Translations under genes and position numbers: made by a program
Source: Phallusia mammillata
Taxonomy: Eukaryota; Chordata; Ascidiacea; Phlebobranchia; Ascidiidae
Direction: 5' to 3'
Length of the DNA: 64,000 bases
NCBI GenBank assembly: GCA_003260075.1
Contig: QLIY01000071.1
Span: 10,483 to 74,482, forward strand
The notes under the pieces: model-generated
What the model was told of the DNA's origin: nothing
Seen by the model: only the letters and a program-made list of their open reading frames with translations
The model's database searches: none
Part shown: positions 22,822 through 37,800 of the stretch, piece by piece
Layout: each line of letters starts with the position of its first letter
Position numbering within the stretch: the first letter of the stretch is position 1

Positions 22822-25800
22822 TTACAACAAGACGAAACTCATCCAAGCAAGGTTGAGCAAGCAAAGCAAAATATTCCAAGGTTTGTTGGTGATTGAGACG
22901 GCATGTGAAGTACTGGTTGGGCTGGGAGTTGTGCTCGGGTGGAGGCTAGTAGAGGTGGATGGGCTGGTTGAATTTGATGGTGTAGGGGTGGTGTGACCAC
23001 TAGTGGCTGAAACATTTGGTGCAGGGTTGGTGCGACCACTAGTGGTAGAAACATCTGGTGTTGTGGATGGTTGGCTGGTCGTCGTTGAACCAGAAATAGC
23101 AGATGAAGTTGTAACTATAGCAACACTGGCGTCGACACCTGGGGTTTCTTTCACAACAGAAGCATCTGTGGTCGTGATTAGAGGCGTTGTAACGGATGAG
23201 AGGACTGTAGTTGTCCTTTCACTTGTAGCAACTCCCGCGTCACTATCAGTGGTGCTTAACACTGTTGTCGAACCTACGAAAAAAAATCACAGTTGAATTC
23301 GACAAACTTTATGGGACTGCTGTCCTGGTGATGATTGTAACAACAGAATAGCGTTGTTGGTTTTTGAAACAAATACAGTAATCTTCAGTTAAACCGTATC
23401 CGATTCATCCGGATCTTCGCCCAATTCGGACAAAACTTGAGGTACAAATGATTTGTAATGTGGTAAGGCTTTAATGATCGACATCAGTTAAATCTTCGGC
23501 TAATCCAGATATTTTTCTGGTCCAAACGAAATTAACCGAGGTATACTGTACTTACTTTCATCACAACTTGGAATCTGAAATGTCCGAAAAAATTCGTCGA
23601 AAATATTGGCAACTTTCATCAACTCCTTTGTGAGTTTTTCAGTTGAAAATCCTTCAGTGAAATATTCAGGGATTTTCGATTTATTGCAGCGAGTTTGCCA
23701 AGCTTTCGAAATTTTCTCCCATAAACTGGTTGCAATTCTGTGGAAGAGTTAGGTTGTTTTAAATGCTTGCCAACCACACACAGTCTTAGTTTAAACGTAA
23801 ACATGACGACTAAATCATTGTTACGTCATGAATGTGTGACGTAACAATATAATGAAACAAAAAAGACCCGGGTCTTATAGCATAAAAAACTTGCAGATTT
23901 TGTTTTTTTGTGAATAGGCAACGCATTGAGATGTAGTAAATCTTTTCTTATTAATAACCGCTTTTCTAGGGTGTAAGCCAGTGGTGGGATTCAGCCGGTT
24001 TGCACCGGTTTTATAGAACCGTCTCACGAAATTTTATAAGATCAGCGAACCGGTTAACATTACTGGTTACTGTCAATGGATTTTTTGTAACAGAACCGGC
24101 TAAAAATATGACATTTGTGACAAAGCCAGCTGAAAAATATGACTTTTGTGATAGAACCGGCTGAAAAAGTGACTTTTGTCATAGAACCGGCTGAAAAATA
24201 TGACTTTTGTGATAAAACCGGCTGACAAAAAATTCGAATCCCACCACTGGGTGTATTTAACTTACACACAGAACTCCTGATGATTGGAAGATTGTAAATA
24301 GAGTTTCAGAGAAGAAAAGCCCCATTCCAACAAATCCTCCATAACCTGGTCATCACATATTGACGAGAGGAACTTAGCTGGGAGATTAAGTGAGCTTGCA
24401 TTTAATCTCATAAGTGTATCAGAGTAGGAGCTGTTCTTCAAGTGACAGCCATAACCGTATATCTCATCATTGTTTGTTGCGATAAACATCGCGTTAAGCG
24501 CTTCCAAGATGGTTGTTGCGTTGTGCAGTTGCTGATTCAGTAACAACTGCAAAAATAGTGTGTTGAGCCAAATTTGATAAAGTCTGGTCGGGTGAAACAA
24601 TTAATCTATGACTAATTCCCATAACACAGGGGGTTAGGGGTCCACAACTAAATACGATTGCAGGCCAAAACTTCACATTACATTGTGTCATTTTCAAAGC
24701 AATGGAAAGCCCAACTGAGCCTACAGGCCACACCCCTGCACTGCATGAAATACAACAGTCACTGAACCAAATAAAAATAGGAAACTGCTGGTGAACAAAA
24801 TCGTCTAAAAACTGCAGTTCAGTGTTCAGCCATTATCCACAAATTGTGCCTCCACTGTTTTTGCGCTCCGTAACGTTTCAACGTTGCGCAGCTATTTCCT
24901 GCTTGGTGATTGTTTTAGTGCAATTGTGTGGCTATGTGTTTTCTTTCAACATTTGGTAGTTACTAGCACAGGTGTCCTTGTATAACTACAAGCCAACTTA
25001 CAAGTGAATTTATATACCCTGGAATACCATTAAGCAATCCAATACAGTGTCCCTGCATACATGTGGTAAAGAATGAGGAGAGTTGGGCAAAGATTTCATC
25101 CACTTTCGACCTGAAATGAATAAAAAAATGTCAATTTTGTTTACAGAAAGACTAAGGTACGAGGAACATTGTAATAACATCCAGATATTTCTTTCAAAAA
25201 CGTTGCATTATACTTACTGGCATTTCGTTTCATTGGTGAATGGCAAACTGGAAACCAGCCATTGAAATGAAGTTGTCATGGCGACCCTTGTGTCCATCAA
25301 AGTGCATTGTGGGAGAATTGCTACATCTACAAATAAATTGAGATCATCGTTGAAACAACAAACGGATAACTACTTCAGAAGGATAAAATTTAGAGGATTA
25401 ACTAACATCTATCCAAATTTGAATAAATTTAAAGGACTCTTTCTTGACCATACGCATACAAACCTCAATTAGAGAGAAAAAAATACAGACAAGGAACAAT
25501 TTATTTACCATCAAAATAATTTGTAGGTTTGTATTAGAAAGAAGTGAACCAACAGAAATGTTTTGGAAACATTTGCAGAACATTTCGTCAGTTTGTCAAA
25601 TAAATAATGTAGAGTTAGTTTAAAGTATCAGTTGCAATTTTCAGTTCAGCCATACATTAAACCTACCCTGTGGATTTATGGGAGGGCACTCAGTCGGTTT
25701 TTTCACTTCGTTGCAGAGAGAACCGCTACATATATTTGCCGAGCAGTTCTTTGGGTCACTGAGTTCAACAAGTGATTGGAAAGTTGTGCAATTCACATCT

Positions 25801-28800
25801 TCACTCGGGCACCCTCGGTACTCGATCAAAACTGAAAACAAACAAGGTCGTTGGTTCTAATCCCATCTCGGTCGCTTGTGTTTCCCTGAGCAAGAAACTT
25901 GAGCGGCATTGCTCCAACCCAGTGGTTTCCTGATAGGTTGAACTAAATTGAAAGTCACCAAAAGTCGAAAAAATCCAATAAAACATGATACAACAGACTT
26001 GCATTAAAAACAGGCAGCTCGATGGCGGACTTATTATAAGCATAACGCATTCAGGCATTGCCCGCCCACCGAGGATAAAAATGAAACAAACAAACATTTG
26101 TGGGACACAAACGATGAATCATATCTCATATCAGTCAAAGATGACTGCTGTGTTGAAAGAGTAAACCTATCAGTAACAGCATCAGTCTTTACCTAAACTT
26201 ATTCTAAACAACTTAAATCTTTGTCAGGTCATTTTATTGCTCTGTAGAAACTCTATGATTCTGGTCGGCAAAATTTCATTGTTTAGCACCACACCAGTTA
26301 AATGACCATGATAAATTTGCAGCAGCGAAGTTTTTTAATCAAACAACATGTTCTGTTGTTATTTTGGCTTTTCGAAAATCGAAAAGTAACAAAAATCCTT
26401 GTAAGGTAAATATTTGAACGCCATCTTGTAGCTATGATTTGTTTCACAGAGCGAAATAAACTCAATTGGTTTTGCATAAATTGTAACTGGAAACGAAAAT
26501 TATTAGAGATGCGCCGAGCCGAGCCAGAACCCGAGTACTCGGTACCGAGCATCGCTGTTTTTGATGCTCGGTGCTCGGCCGAACAGTAGCACAAACTGAT
26601 CCGAGCGTTACGTTTGCATATTTATACCTTACTAACATGCGAAACTAGTGTTCGAAAGGGAATCCAAGAACAAAAATGACTGTTTTGTTTGTAATGCGTT
26701 AGATGGTAAAAACAAAGCTTCATACACCGCTGGTGACGTAAGCGACCTTGTAATGCTATAACTATAGCGTGGAATTGGGAATGTTTGTGACGTCACAATG
26801 TACCCGAGCGTGCTCGGCCGAGCACCGAGCATTAACGTGAGATGCTCGGTGCTCGACCAAACAGGACATTCGCAGATTTGGCCTATCCCTAAAAATTATG
26901 CTGAAAAACCCAAGCAACCTGGTATTTCATGCACTGTATATTCATAGTTGATGGAGAAACATCCGCGCTCAAACTCAAATCCACAATTCTTTCCGGTGAT
27001 CGTGTCGTCGTTTATTCCCAGCATTGAAAAAGTTGTTCGATATCCACTGTAACATGTGGGTTGCCATAACGACGGGGGTGTATAGATTTCTAAAAATGAT
27101 ACATAGTTAACAAGATGAATATATTCAAATTCATCTTAGCTGATTTATTCAATCTGGCGATCCCCTGCTACGAAGCTGACATGTGCAGCATATGAGGCAG
27201 GCAATGGTGCTTGTGATTCGACTTTTTGCAGGTTCACCACTGAACCTGTGTAACTTAGTTGGTAGAGCGCAAGTCTCGGAAAGACTCCTGCCGTGGGTTC
27301 GAATCCCACCGCAGACTAGATTTTATGGGAATGCTTGGGAGACCAGCTGATTCGGTACAACGCCTTTAATAGGCCTGGCGTACTATGATATGTTTAACAA
27401 ATTGGTCATTCAACTGATGTTATATTAAACGAAATACTGGTTGTTGTTCAAAAACTTGTATTTGTTACATATTCAACTGGTGGACAAAACGCTTGTTTCG
27501 TATTTTCAATAAAATAGGTTGCAAACATTGAACTATGTTTGCGCAAATTTAGCATAAAAACTCATTTCTGTCAAAAATATGTGGTAAAAAATTACAATGT
27601 CCATTTTTAATTTGATTTACCTGGTGTTGGAACAGATGCATCAGGGGAAAGAACATCTAGAAAATTAATGAATACCATTTTGTGACATGATTATTTTTTC
27701 GGTAAATATTTAAAATCAACAATTTGTAATTTCCCGGGTTCGCACAAGTTGGAAAATGTTTATTTCCAGGTTAAAACCAGTTAACAATCTTATAAAGAAC
27801 AAATATATTTCGCTAAAAAGCATCTTCAGTGTCTATAGAGAGCAATAAAAGGGATTGGGGGGGGGGCGGAAATCAGTTAACAATCTTATAAAGAACAAAT
27901 ATATTTTGCTAAAAAGCATCTTCAGTGTCTATAGAGAGCAATAAAAGGGATTAAAATTAAGCAAATAGTTCTTTAACACACACAATCATTCCTCAACTGA
28001 AAGCCTAGCAAACTAAACTGCTTGAAACTTCTACTTACCACCACAGCCAGGGGTTGTGAAGTTTTGCATGTAATTATCAAATATGTCAAAAGCTTTCATA
28101 ATTTCTGGGACAACTCTGTTCATGTTTTGTGGAACAATCATCGTCATAAGAGACAGAATGCTTGCTTTATTACACCGAGTATTCCATGCATTGACTATTC
28201 GCGCTTCCACAGAATTTAACACACTGAAAACAGAAACATTTATCAACTTTTAAATTTAGACATTGTTTTAAAATCAGAAACAATAAAATGTGACAGATAT
28301 AAAGGCTAATAGCTTCCATAAGGATCAACAGCCATTGCTCAAGCTCTTTTAAGTAAACTTTTCAGCTAAAATGTGGTCATGAAACACAATTTACTACACA
28401 AATGCCAGTTAGGTAAATTTCACACAATACCTTTAAACATGTTCTATTAACAAAAGTAGGGGGGGGGGAGTCATAAGTGACAGAATGCTTGCTTTATTAC
28501 ACCGAGTATTCCATGCATCGACTGTTCGCGCTTCCACAGAATTTATCACACTAAATACAGAAACATTTGATAACTGAGAAGACTTGGTTTGAATTTAAAC
28601 ATTGTATAAAAATCAGTAATAATGTTACAGTTATAAAGGCTAACAGTTTCTATGACGATCAACAGCCATTGCTCAAACTTTTTTTAAGTAAATATTTCAA
28701 CTAAAATGTGGTCATGAACACAATTTTCCACACAAATGCCAGTCAGGTAAATTTCACACAATACCTTTAAACATGTTCTATTAACAAAAGTAACACAACA

Positions 28801-31800
28801 TACACCATTTAAAAAAAATCCTAGATAAACGGACTGTTTTTTTTTCATTTCATTACTTTACTTAAAATTTTGACAACTAACAAGAATATTGTGGAAGATT
28901 TAGACTCTGGTCCGAAATCAGTGCAAAAAGTGTTTAGGACTAACACTTTGTACAATGGAAGACACAGTTTTTTCCATAATTTCCTAACCTGCAAACTTGT
29001 TGGTGGTTATCTGCAGCCACAAATTGCTTGTACGCCTGTAAAGCCCAGTTGAAAATGTCCGTAACAAATGTGTCGTCGCACACAGACAATGGTAATGGAG
29101 TGTTTCCCATTGTTGCAAAACTATTGACTAAATTTGTGACTTCCTTTTCATATTTTCTGCCTTTCTCAAGACAAATGTATCCAAATACGTCATCAATTTG
29201 TGTGGAATCCAATCCATTTCGCTGTAAAACTTCGGAAAATGACATTCGCGAATTTGCATACTGGGCATAGCTCTAAATAAAAATAATCAAATTTTAGTAA
29301 TCAGAAAAAACAAATGCGCCAAAATATACTTACCAAAATATATTCATGGAAATCAGGTATAAGAGAAAATATATCACTGCAGTTGTTACCAGTAAAGCAT
29401 GTTACAGCATGTTGTTTCAGGCAGCTGTAGGTTTCTTCAACATTTAATCTGAGAACATTTAATTTGTGTTTAACAGCTAAAAAACTGTTACTGAAGAAAT
29501 TAATCATTTTTTCAAACACATATCAATAAAAGCCGGTACAAATATAAAACTATCAAGCCAATAACGTAAAAACAACAACAACATGACATTGCCAAGTTGG
29601 GTTTGGGAGTTTTTCGAATATCAACAACATGCAATGCCATAATTGCACTAAAATATTCACTTTGTCAAAGATACTATGACTTATAATGTTTTTGTAATTA
29701 CAAACCCTTACCCTGACCCTAATAGCCCCAACCCTTAACCTTTTTCCTTGCTGCACCCCTTTCAAATCACCAACCAAATTTTGCACCCCCTGGTTTTATG
29801 TATTTATATAGAATAGACCTAACCAACCTTAATGATTCAGCATCCCCGCAACCCTAGCAACAGTTCTCGTACCCTTTGGGGGTACGAGGTCAAGAACCTC
29901 TGCTCTAACCCTTAACCCATGAAAAGTTTTATTGCATATTGTGGCTTGCATATTCTTGAATGCCACGAACAGTTGATTTTCACCTGCATTGTGCATTAGT
30001 CGAGTAGGGATACCCACCAACGATAAACTCCAAACATTTTAACATCTTCATACTTTCAGTTAACGTGCAGTTTGGAGCAACCTGAACATCTGCATGAAAA
30101 TAAGTTGGTCAAGTTTAGTTTGTGGGAATGGGTAAAATGACTTGGACTAATTAATTGGATTCTGAAACAATATTGAGTGGAGTTTAATTTAATGGTAAGC
30201 AAATGATAGTAGTACAATTGTTCCATAATATTATATGCATTAAACCAACAACAACTGCACAATATTGAAGCATTATAAGACAAAACAAAGTTGAGGTCAC
30301 ATATGGATAAACGATAGAATGCTGCTCCTGCTACTGATAATTATGGTCATCTTCCCTAAACACCCATTTGTTTTTGCTTGCACAAGCAATCATCATAACA
30401 GGTGTATTGTAAATCGATAAACAGGATATGAAATATATAAAATTGAAACATACACCTTTGTGGTTTTAAATGTTTAAAACATTTAAAAAAATGTGGATCA
30501 AGTTCTTAATGATTAAGCTTATAACCCTGGTGAACTATGACAAGCATCTAACAAAAGTAAAAATCTTCAATAATTTTGCTCAATGCTAAGCACCTAACGC
30601 TCTTTATACCTTTACTCAATGACACAATTTTTGACATCTTACCATACTGGGGAGTAGTGGGACAACTTGGGTCTGGAGAAACATCATTACAAGCTGGAGT
30701 GGAACAATGTGTGACGACACACGAGAGGTTTTGTAAAGTTTGAGTCTGTCCAGTGAGCGATGGGCATTGAAACTCGTCCGTCAGGTGAACATTGGATATC
30801 GAGCAACGACGATACTCAATGATCTCTAAAAAACACAAATTTGTTATTTAATATGTGAGTAAAACCAGTCACATTGAGGTGGTAATTTCAGTAATCTGGG
30901 AAAACCTACACAACTGCACCCATTATTAAAACGTGGTAAGCTGTTAATGGTGCAATTATAGTGTAACATTTTTTTCATAAAAGTGAGTTTTTTAAATTTG
31001 ATTTTGCAGAAATTCTGTTGTTTAAAAAAAAAACTTAAATGGAAAAGAAAATATGTAAACAGCAAACACTGTCTAAATAGTTTCATCACACATATGTTTG
31101 GAAATATATAGGCATGGCATTCTCAGACTGTTTAAAATCAGTTTTACAAAGGTAGTGCCTACCAAGTACACTTTCATTTAAATATTCAACATCATATGCA
31201 GTGCAATTGTCCCCAGGCTCAGAACAAAAAACTGATCGCACGGAATCAGAAACAATTTTTCCTTCCTTGAAATGCCGCAAACCACTAAAACATACTTGAC
31301 GGAGTATTTCACCAGCAAGAAGTGAATAATCTGCAGCAGAAAAAGTTGAGTTTATAGGAAAAATGCATCTAGTTTACACAAATGTGTTTTAAGATATGAT
31401 GCAAGTTTATTAGGCCTACCATATGTCCTCTTTTTGGAGGACATGTCCTCCTTTTTAACAAAAAGGGGGGGGGGTCCTCCTTTTTAAGGAATTTCTAATT
31501 TACCAAATACATAGGTGACAATCATGCCTTTGAAAACAACCAAACATTCATCTTCAGCTCATAAGAATACAGTTGGATTTTACATTTTTAAAAATACAAG
31601 CTTATTTTAGTGTAGTGATGCGATAGGTAAACTTTATTCAATACCGTCTAATTTCTGAGGCTTAAAGTATTTTTCCATGCTCTTTTCAACAATGTGTCCT
31701 CCTTTTGGGAAATGGAATTATGGTAGGCCTAAAGTTTATAAACTACTTAGACAATGCAAAAACACTGTTTACAAAAGTCAAGTGAAACAAAAACACACTA

Positions 31801-34800
31801 TTTAGAGCGAAAACTAATTAATAGGACATTTAGTGAGTGAGTTTTTGTGCATAATGTTTTTTTTTTAAATATCTGGAAACACTAGCTATCACACACAGGG
31901 TTCCCGCGCAATTTTTGTTTATAAATTCCATGACTTTTCCAAAACTTTTCAAGAAAAAAAAACAAATTTCCATAACCTTATTCGAAAAAAATCGATCAAA
32001 TCTCATTGTTAAACTAGTAAAGGGCCTTTGGTATTTGTAGCCAATTTACCATACTTGCAACGAATATATATACAAACGTTAGGCAATTTGAAGTTCTAAC
32101 TGGCATTTTCAGGGTAAAACAGGCGCCAAATTCCATACTTTTTCAAGAAATTTTGCAAAAGTTGGCTTTATCAAAACTTTTCAAGGCCTTAAAAATACAA
32201 ATTTAAATTCCATAACCTTTCCAGGTTTTCCATACCCGCAGGAACCCTGCACACAACTAACTTTCAAAACTGTCAATGAGAACATGATAAAACTATGCAC
32301 ACTAGTAATTATGAAAGTATTTAGTTTCTTACCAACATCTTGGCAACCAGGAATTTTCAGCTTTGTAAGAAAATGTTCGAGCAGCAAAATTCCTGTGCTG
32401 ACTTCGAATCTGAAGAATTGATTCGAATAAACAGTTTCTAGAAAATCCCTTAATCCATCTTTGGAACACCGAGTCTTCCAAGCATTCAAACCCTGGTCGA
32501 CGAGCCTTTTTGTAGTCCTTAAAACATAAAGTTTTTTATTTTCTTTGTTCGTCAGTTTTACAAAAATCATAGTTACGCAATTCCCGATTTTACATTTAAG
32601 AAACAAACAAGCCCATATATTTGTACAGAACCTGACACTTTGACAGCAATTTGTGTCATTCTTAAATGAAATGTTATATTCTAAGCAAATATATTGGCTG
32701 GTTTGTTTTTCATTATCATGAAATTAAAGTAACACATTTAGGTGACTTTACGCTAAAATAGCACTTGTAACTGTGGAAATTAATCATACAAATAAAAATC
32801 TCCCCACTGACTGATTATTGTGAGATTGAATTAATTTTCGATAATTGCATTTTTTGTCAAATACAAACCTGCAAAACGCTGTATGGTCCACAGCTGAGGA
32901 GTACTCGTTGACTGCGTCTAATGTCCAACTGTACAGATCAGGAAGAAGTTGATTGTCACATACTGGTTCCCCGATACTGATGTTCAAAGTAGGAGAGAAT
33001 GAAGGCAATGATGCCAAGTTAATTTTCCTCTTACAAATCAGATTGTAAACTTGTTGGTAAATGTCTCCAGTCACATTCAAAGCAGAAAAGAGCTCCGGCA
33101 TAGTTGCGTAATTTGATGCAAAATGAACAATTTGCTGTAAAAGACATGACACATTATTTGTCACTCCAATCAAATGTACTAAAACATCAATCCTTTCATC
33201 CTTGTGAATTAAAGGATTTGTCATTTTAGTTGTTAAATATTTCTTAAATACTAATGCACAACAAACAGTACACATGATCTTGGCTCTTTAGACATTAAAA
33301 TCCTATTTTAGATTTAGTGAACACTGTTCAACGTGTGAGACATTATGAGAAAATTGTAAAAGGGGGGGGGGACAATCAAATGTACTAAAACATCAGCCAT
33401 TCATCCTTGTGAATTAAAGGATTTGTCACTTCAGTTGCTAAATATTTCTTAAATACTAATGCACAACAAACAGCACACATGATCTTGGCTCTTTAGACAT
33501 TAAAATCCTATTTTAGACTTAGTGAACACTGTTCAACGTGTGAGACATTATGAGAAAATTGTAAAACACCAAACTAAATGTTTGCATATTTAGTTCTGTT
33601 TCTTTAAATTTTGCCTGTTTTTAAGATGGCTGACAAGGTGACCTCTGGGTCTTTTTGCCACCCCACTGCTTTTTGGACATAAGTTTTGCTCTCTTACCTT
33701 TTGAACTGTTCTGTAGAGCACAAATGGAGAGAACATATCAAAGCAGGAGCTGTTGTAACATTGTGAAGCATATTGTCGCAATTGTGTGTAGGCAACATTA
33801 ATGTTCTCACTTGGAAAACAAAATTGCAGTGGTTTTATGAACAGTTTGGTGAACATACACATGTGTTTTACAAACAAGAAAAAAAAATTTATATTCATTG
33901 GCAAAATTTGTAAAAACCATGTGCTGGGCTAATTAAAATATATCTTCTTAAAGTTACAGTATTTATTAGATGAGGTTTATTTATTTTGCACAAATTTTGC
34001 AATAACCGGATTTAAAGTCCTTAGTGCAGTAAACCTTGGGTAATCCAGTACTCTCTTAGCACCAGCTGTACCGATAAAAAATAATAGGGCGAAACAGTGT
34101 GCATTGTCTGCAACTTATCATTTATTGGCTGTACGTGAATTCAGGATTTTCAGTCTTTAGTATTTAGTACCTCACCTGCACGTAGCCTCGTGCATATAAG
34201 GGAACCCACTCAGGACAGGTGATAAATATTGCCAAGTGACTTGAAGAACTTCACTCAGTTGACACTTGGGTGTAACACGAGCATCTGCAATCATTACAAA
34301 AATGAAGTGAGGAAAACATCTACCAGTTCATCTCAAAACTTAGGTATAATATGCCAGTGGTTGTTATGTGTTTTAATGCCACAAGACAGTGGTTCTTAAC
34401 CTGTAGTATGCAGGAGCTTTTAAGGAGGTGTGTGAGTGAGCTTCTGTTATAATCAATTTAAGTCAGACCAAGAATTACAACTTGACTGATTCACCCTGTT
34501 GTGGACGAAACTAATGTCTTAAAGATTCGTTTGGAATTGCTAACCTTGCTGGTTTCAAAAATATGCTAGACTGGTCGAGAAAACACCCGATTTCTTGGTT
34601 TACTACACATTGTCTAGGTGGTACGCAGTCAGTGATGGGATTCAAATTTTTTGTTAGCCGGTTCTATCACAAAAGTCATATTTGGGGGGGGGGGCGAAAC
34701 TAATGTCTTGGACATTCGTTTGGAATTGCTAACCATGCTGGTTCAGAAATATGCTGGTCGAGAAAATACCCTATTTCTTGGTCTACTACACATTGATTAG

Positions 34801-37800
34801 GTGGTATGCAGCCAGTGATGGGATTCAAATTTTTTGTTAGCCGGTTCTATCACAACAAAGGTCACATTTTTCAACCGGTTCTGTTACAAAAAGTCCGTTG
34901 ACAGTATCCAGTAATGCTAACTGGTTCGCTGATCTCATAAAATTGCGGGAGACGGTTCTATAGAACCGGTGCGAACCGGCTGAATCCCACCACGGGGGGG
35001 GGGGCAGCGATAGAAAAAGTTGTCAGGTGGTACGCGATCCGCATAAGGTTGAGAACCACTGACTGGCAATGGCATAGGATGATGAAGATCATTTCATCAA
35101 TGAAAGAATATTATTATTTTCGGCCAACAAGGCTTTGCAATTTACCTTGCGGTGTTCCCATCGGACAGCCAGCAAGTTGGGTAACTTTCTGGCAGGAGGG
35201 GGGGGGGCCAGCACTGTATGCAGCGATAGAAAAAGTTGTCAAGTAGTACGCGAATGCGATCAGCATATGATGCAGACCATTTCATCAACGATAGAATATT
35301 ATTATTTTCGGCCAACAAGGCTTTGCAGTTTACCTTGCGGTGTTCCCATCTGACAGCCAGGAAGTTGGGTTACTTTGTTGCAGGAAAATCCATCACAAGT
35401 TTCCCACACACATTTGTGATCTTGCAGGTTGAGGTTCGCCCGAACTGCATCGCACGAGTAGTTTTTCAACACGGATCTTTCGATGCAAGTCAGGTATTCG
35501 ACAATCTCTGGAATAAAAGTTCAAGTTGTTTGGTTTGAGCGTGGAGCATATTTGCGACATGATCGGAGCATAAAATAGCTGAGTAACCTATAAAACGTTA
35601 TCAAGTTTATAGAGCTCTTCTGGAAATATTTTTATACGGACGTTTTGATGTTCTATACAGGTCGCCTTCATCAGGGTACAGAACACTGAATGCGCGTAGC
35701 ACATACAAATGTTATGGGATGACGCCTATTTTCGCTGTTATCTGCTGAGTTAAAACAAATTGACATGAATACAAAACAATCGGAAATGTAGCGTTACGTT
35801 TACGCGCCAAAACGTTTAATGAAAGGCGCCAAATGGAAAATGCGGCACTGAACAACAACATAGAAATCATAAAATTATGAACCAGAATTACGGAATAATG
35901 TTCGAGTTGTTTGTTTTAGCTTGGACGACCACAAGAAGTTATACTGACCTGTTTTCGATGAACGGTAGGTAAAGGTGAACTCAGCACAGAGTGAGTCGTG
36001 TTCAGGGCAGTAATCGGCAACAATAGTGTCAGTTTGAACTACTCCGTCCATCATACGGCGTGATCCGGTATAGCAAACTGGAAGGGAAGGCGTCTTCTCC
36101 ACCATATCAACCCCTCCTAAAGAATAATGAATGTGAAAGTTGATAAAAACGTGAGTAACTGATGAGGCTCTTATTCATATCACTGGTGATGACATGAGCA
36201 TTTGCTAAAACGTTTAAATAATAGAACATGTCGCTTTTTACGTCTATTTGGGCCGTTAAGTTCATCATTAAACTTATGAACAGATCAATAGTGTTTTAAA
36301 TATGAACGTGTTAATTGAATAATGTGAAAACTACAGAATTAATCCTGAAGACAAATAAAGGAAAATGAAACTATATGATTTCCATTATTTGTTGGTGCGC
36401 ATTTCCGCCTTAAACTTTTTCCAGCGCATTTCTCATGAATACTGGGTCCATCATTGTTGAAACGGTTTAAGTAGCCTACTTGTTATTTCCTGTCGCAAAA
36501 ATTATGTGTAGCCTAATTGTGGATACATATGTGTGCTTATTTTGTCTACGGTTGATTGAGCAATAAATCCTGCTTTGGACGATTAAAAGAAATGCGTTTT
36601 TTTACGTGCGAGCCATAAATAAACGTGCACATTTGATTCCGGACAAAACCAAAATTGTCGTCTAAGTGTAAAAATCTGTTTTTAATTTAGACATTATTTC
36701 ATAAAGAAACGTCCGATGGATTAAGAACGGCACGGGGACAAAACGTTGAAACAAAAATGTTTCTTAAAACAGTAGCTGTAAATTGTAAAAACGGAAAAAC
36801 TATAAATAAAACACATGTGATACAACAGTAATTAAAGTGACGAAATTATTATTAAGTTCCAAATATGNCAAGTTCCAAATATGGAATCTTAGCGTAAGAA
36901 TAGCAGCAAATAATTGAACGCCCCCGTGAAAAACTCGAACAATTAAGCGATTTTGAGCAGCACACACAGAAATCTTGGGGGGGGGGAGTTCCAAATATGG
37001 AATTTTAGCGTAAGAATAGCAGCAAATAATTGAACGCCCCCGTGAAAAAACTCGAACAATTAAGCGATTTTGAGCAGCACACACAGAAATCTTCGTGTGT
37101 AATTCCTTGTCACAATCCACTTGACAACAGCGAAGGTAGCAATCAAGCTCAGCAGTGGAACCCAGAGTTTTTGCCGCCGGCTCATGTTGAAGTTGATGCC
37201 GGGTTTAATTGCCTGCTTCAGCCATTAGAGAGGAATTTCCGCAAAAGCGCAACGAAACTTACAACAATTGTCTTTAATGCTTAATTGTTTATTAATCATT
37301 TACCGTTGAAAATAAAAAGCGACATACTAATTTTTTTTCTTTACCATATAAGACCTTTTTTTAATCAGAAAATTTTTTAGTATAAAATTATTTTTTATTG
37401 TCGTAAATTAGATTTGCTTTTACAAATTAGCAGGAAAAAGGATTCGATATATTAGTCCACATTGCTATTCTGCGATCTGCTTTTTTCCAAGTGTTTTTTT
37501 TCCAAGCCAACAACATTGCTTTTATAGTCGAAATTATATTGCGACTTGGTAATTCACACACTGACACAAGCTAGAACAGCTTAAAACAAAGCCCGGTCAC
37601 CTTTTATGCAATGCGGATCGTTTTGAAACCAAACTTTTTATGGCACACCGGCCTTCAAAAAACTGCTCATCAATGAAAGTTAACTATAGCTTATATAGGT
37701 TAATAAAACTTTGATTTACAACATTACAAATGTTCTTTGTAAATAATTTCTGTTTAACTATTAGGTAACGTTTTAGAGTTTTCCGGTTTTTTCTCACCTG

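Larger units (their letters stand above)
23556..27089 (-). other. Gene A module 3 (LU-like + H1-H4)
   Basis: Exon lengths are 171, 165, 109, 109, 281 and 182 nt, again with identical phases. Landmarks: PTCYSGYRTTFSM, NCSANICSGSLCN, LPQCTL, ICDDQVMEDLLEW with closing EFC, AWQTRCNK and IPSC. It is followed directly by the mucin/GPI exon. Confidence 0.85.
32333..36116 (-). other. Gene A module 1 (LU-like + H1-H4)
   Basis: Exon lengths are 168, 174, 109, 112, 266 and 185 nt, with phases 1-1, 1-1, 1-2, 2-0, 0-2 and 2-1. Landmarks: LPVCYTGSRRMMDG, KCVWETCDGFSCN, TPKCQL, VCDNQLLPDLYSW with closing AFC, AWKTRCSK and IPGC. The last half of the second LU exon is recopied at 35153-35198 beside a G run (reading AGCPMGTPQ), which is not an extra exon. 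Confidence 0.85.

Noticed and set aside
27243-27315. Apparent tRNA gene
   Set aside because: A and B boxes are present, but the acceptor arms do not pair and a SINE body follows, so it is a SINE head.
37060-37190. Hydrophobic 40-codon minus-strand frame (MSRRQKLWVPLL...)
   Set aside because: It lies in a joint duplication inside the gene A intron, has no donor in frame and is not needed for the gene A model.
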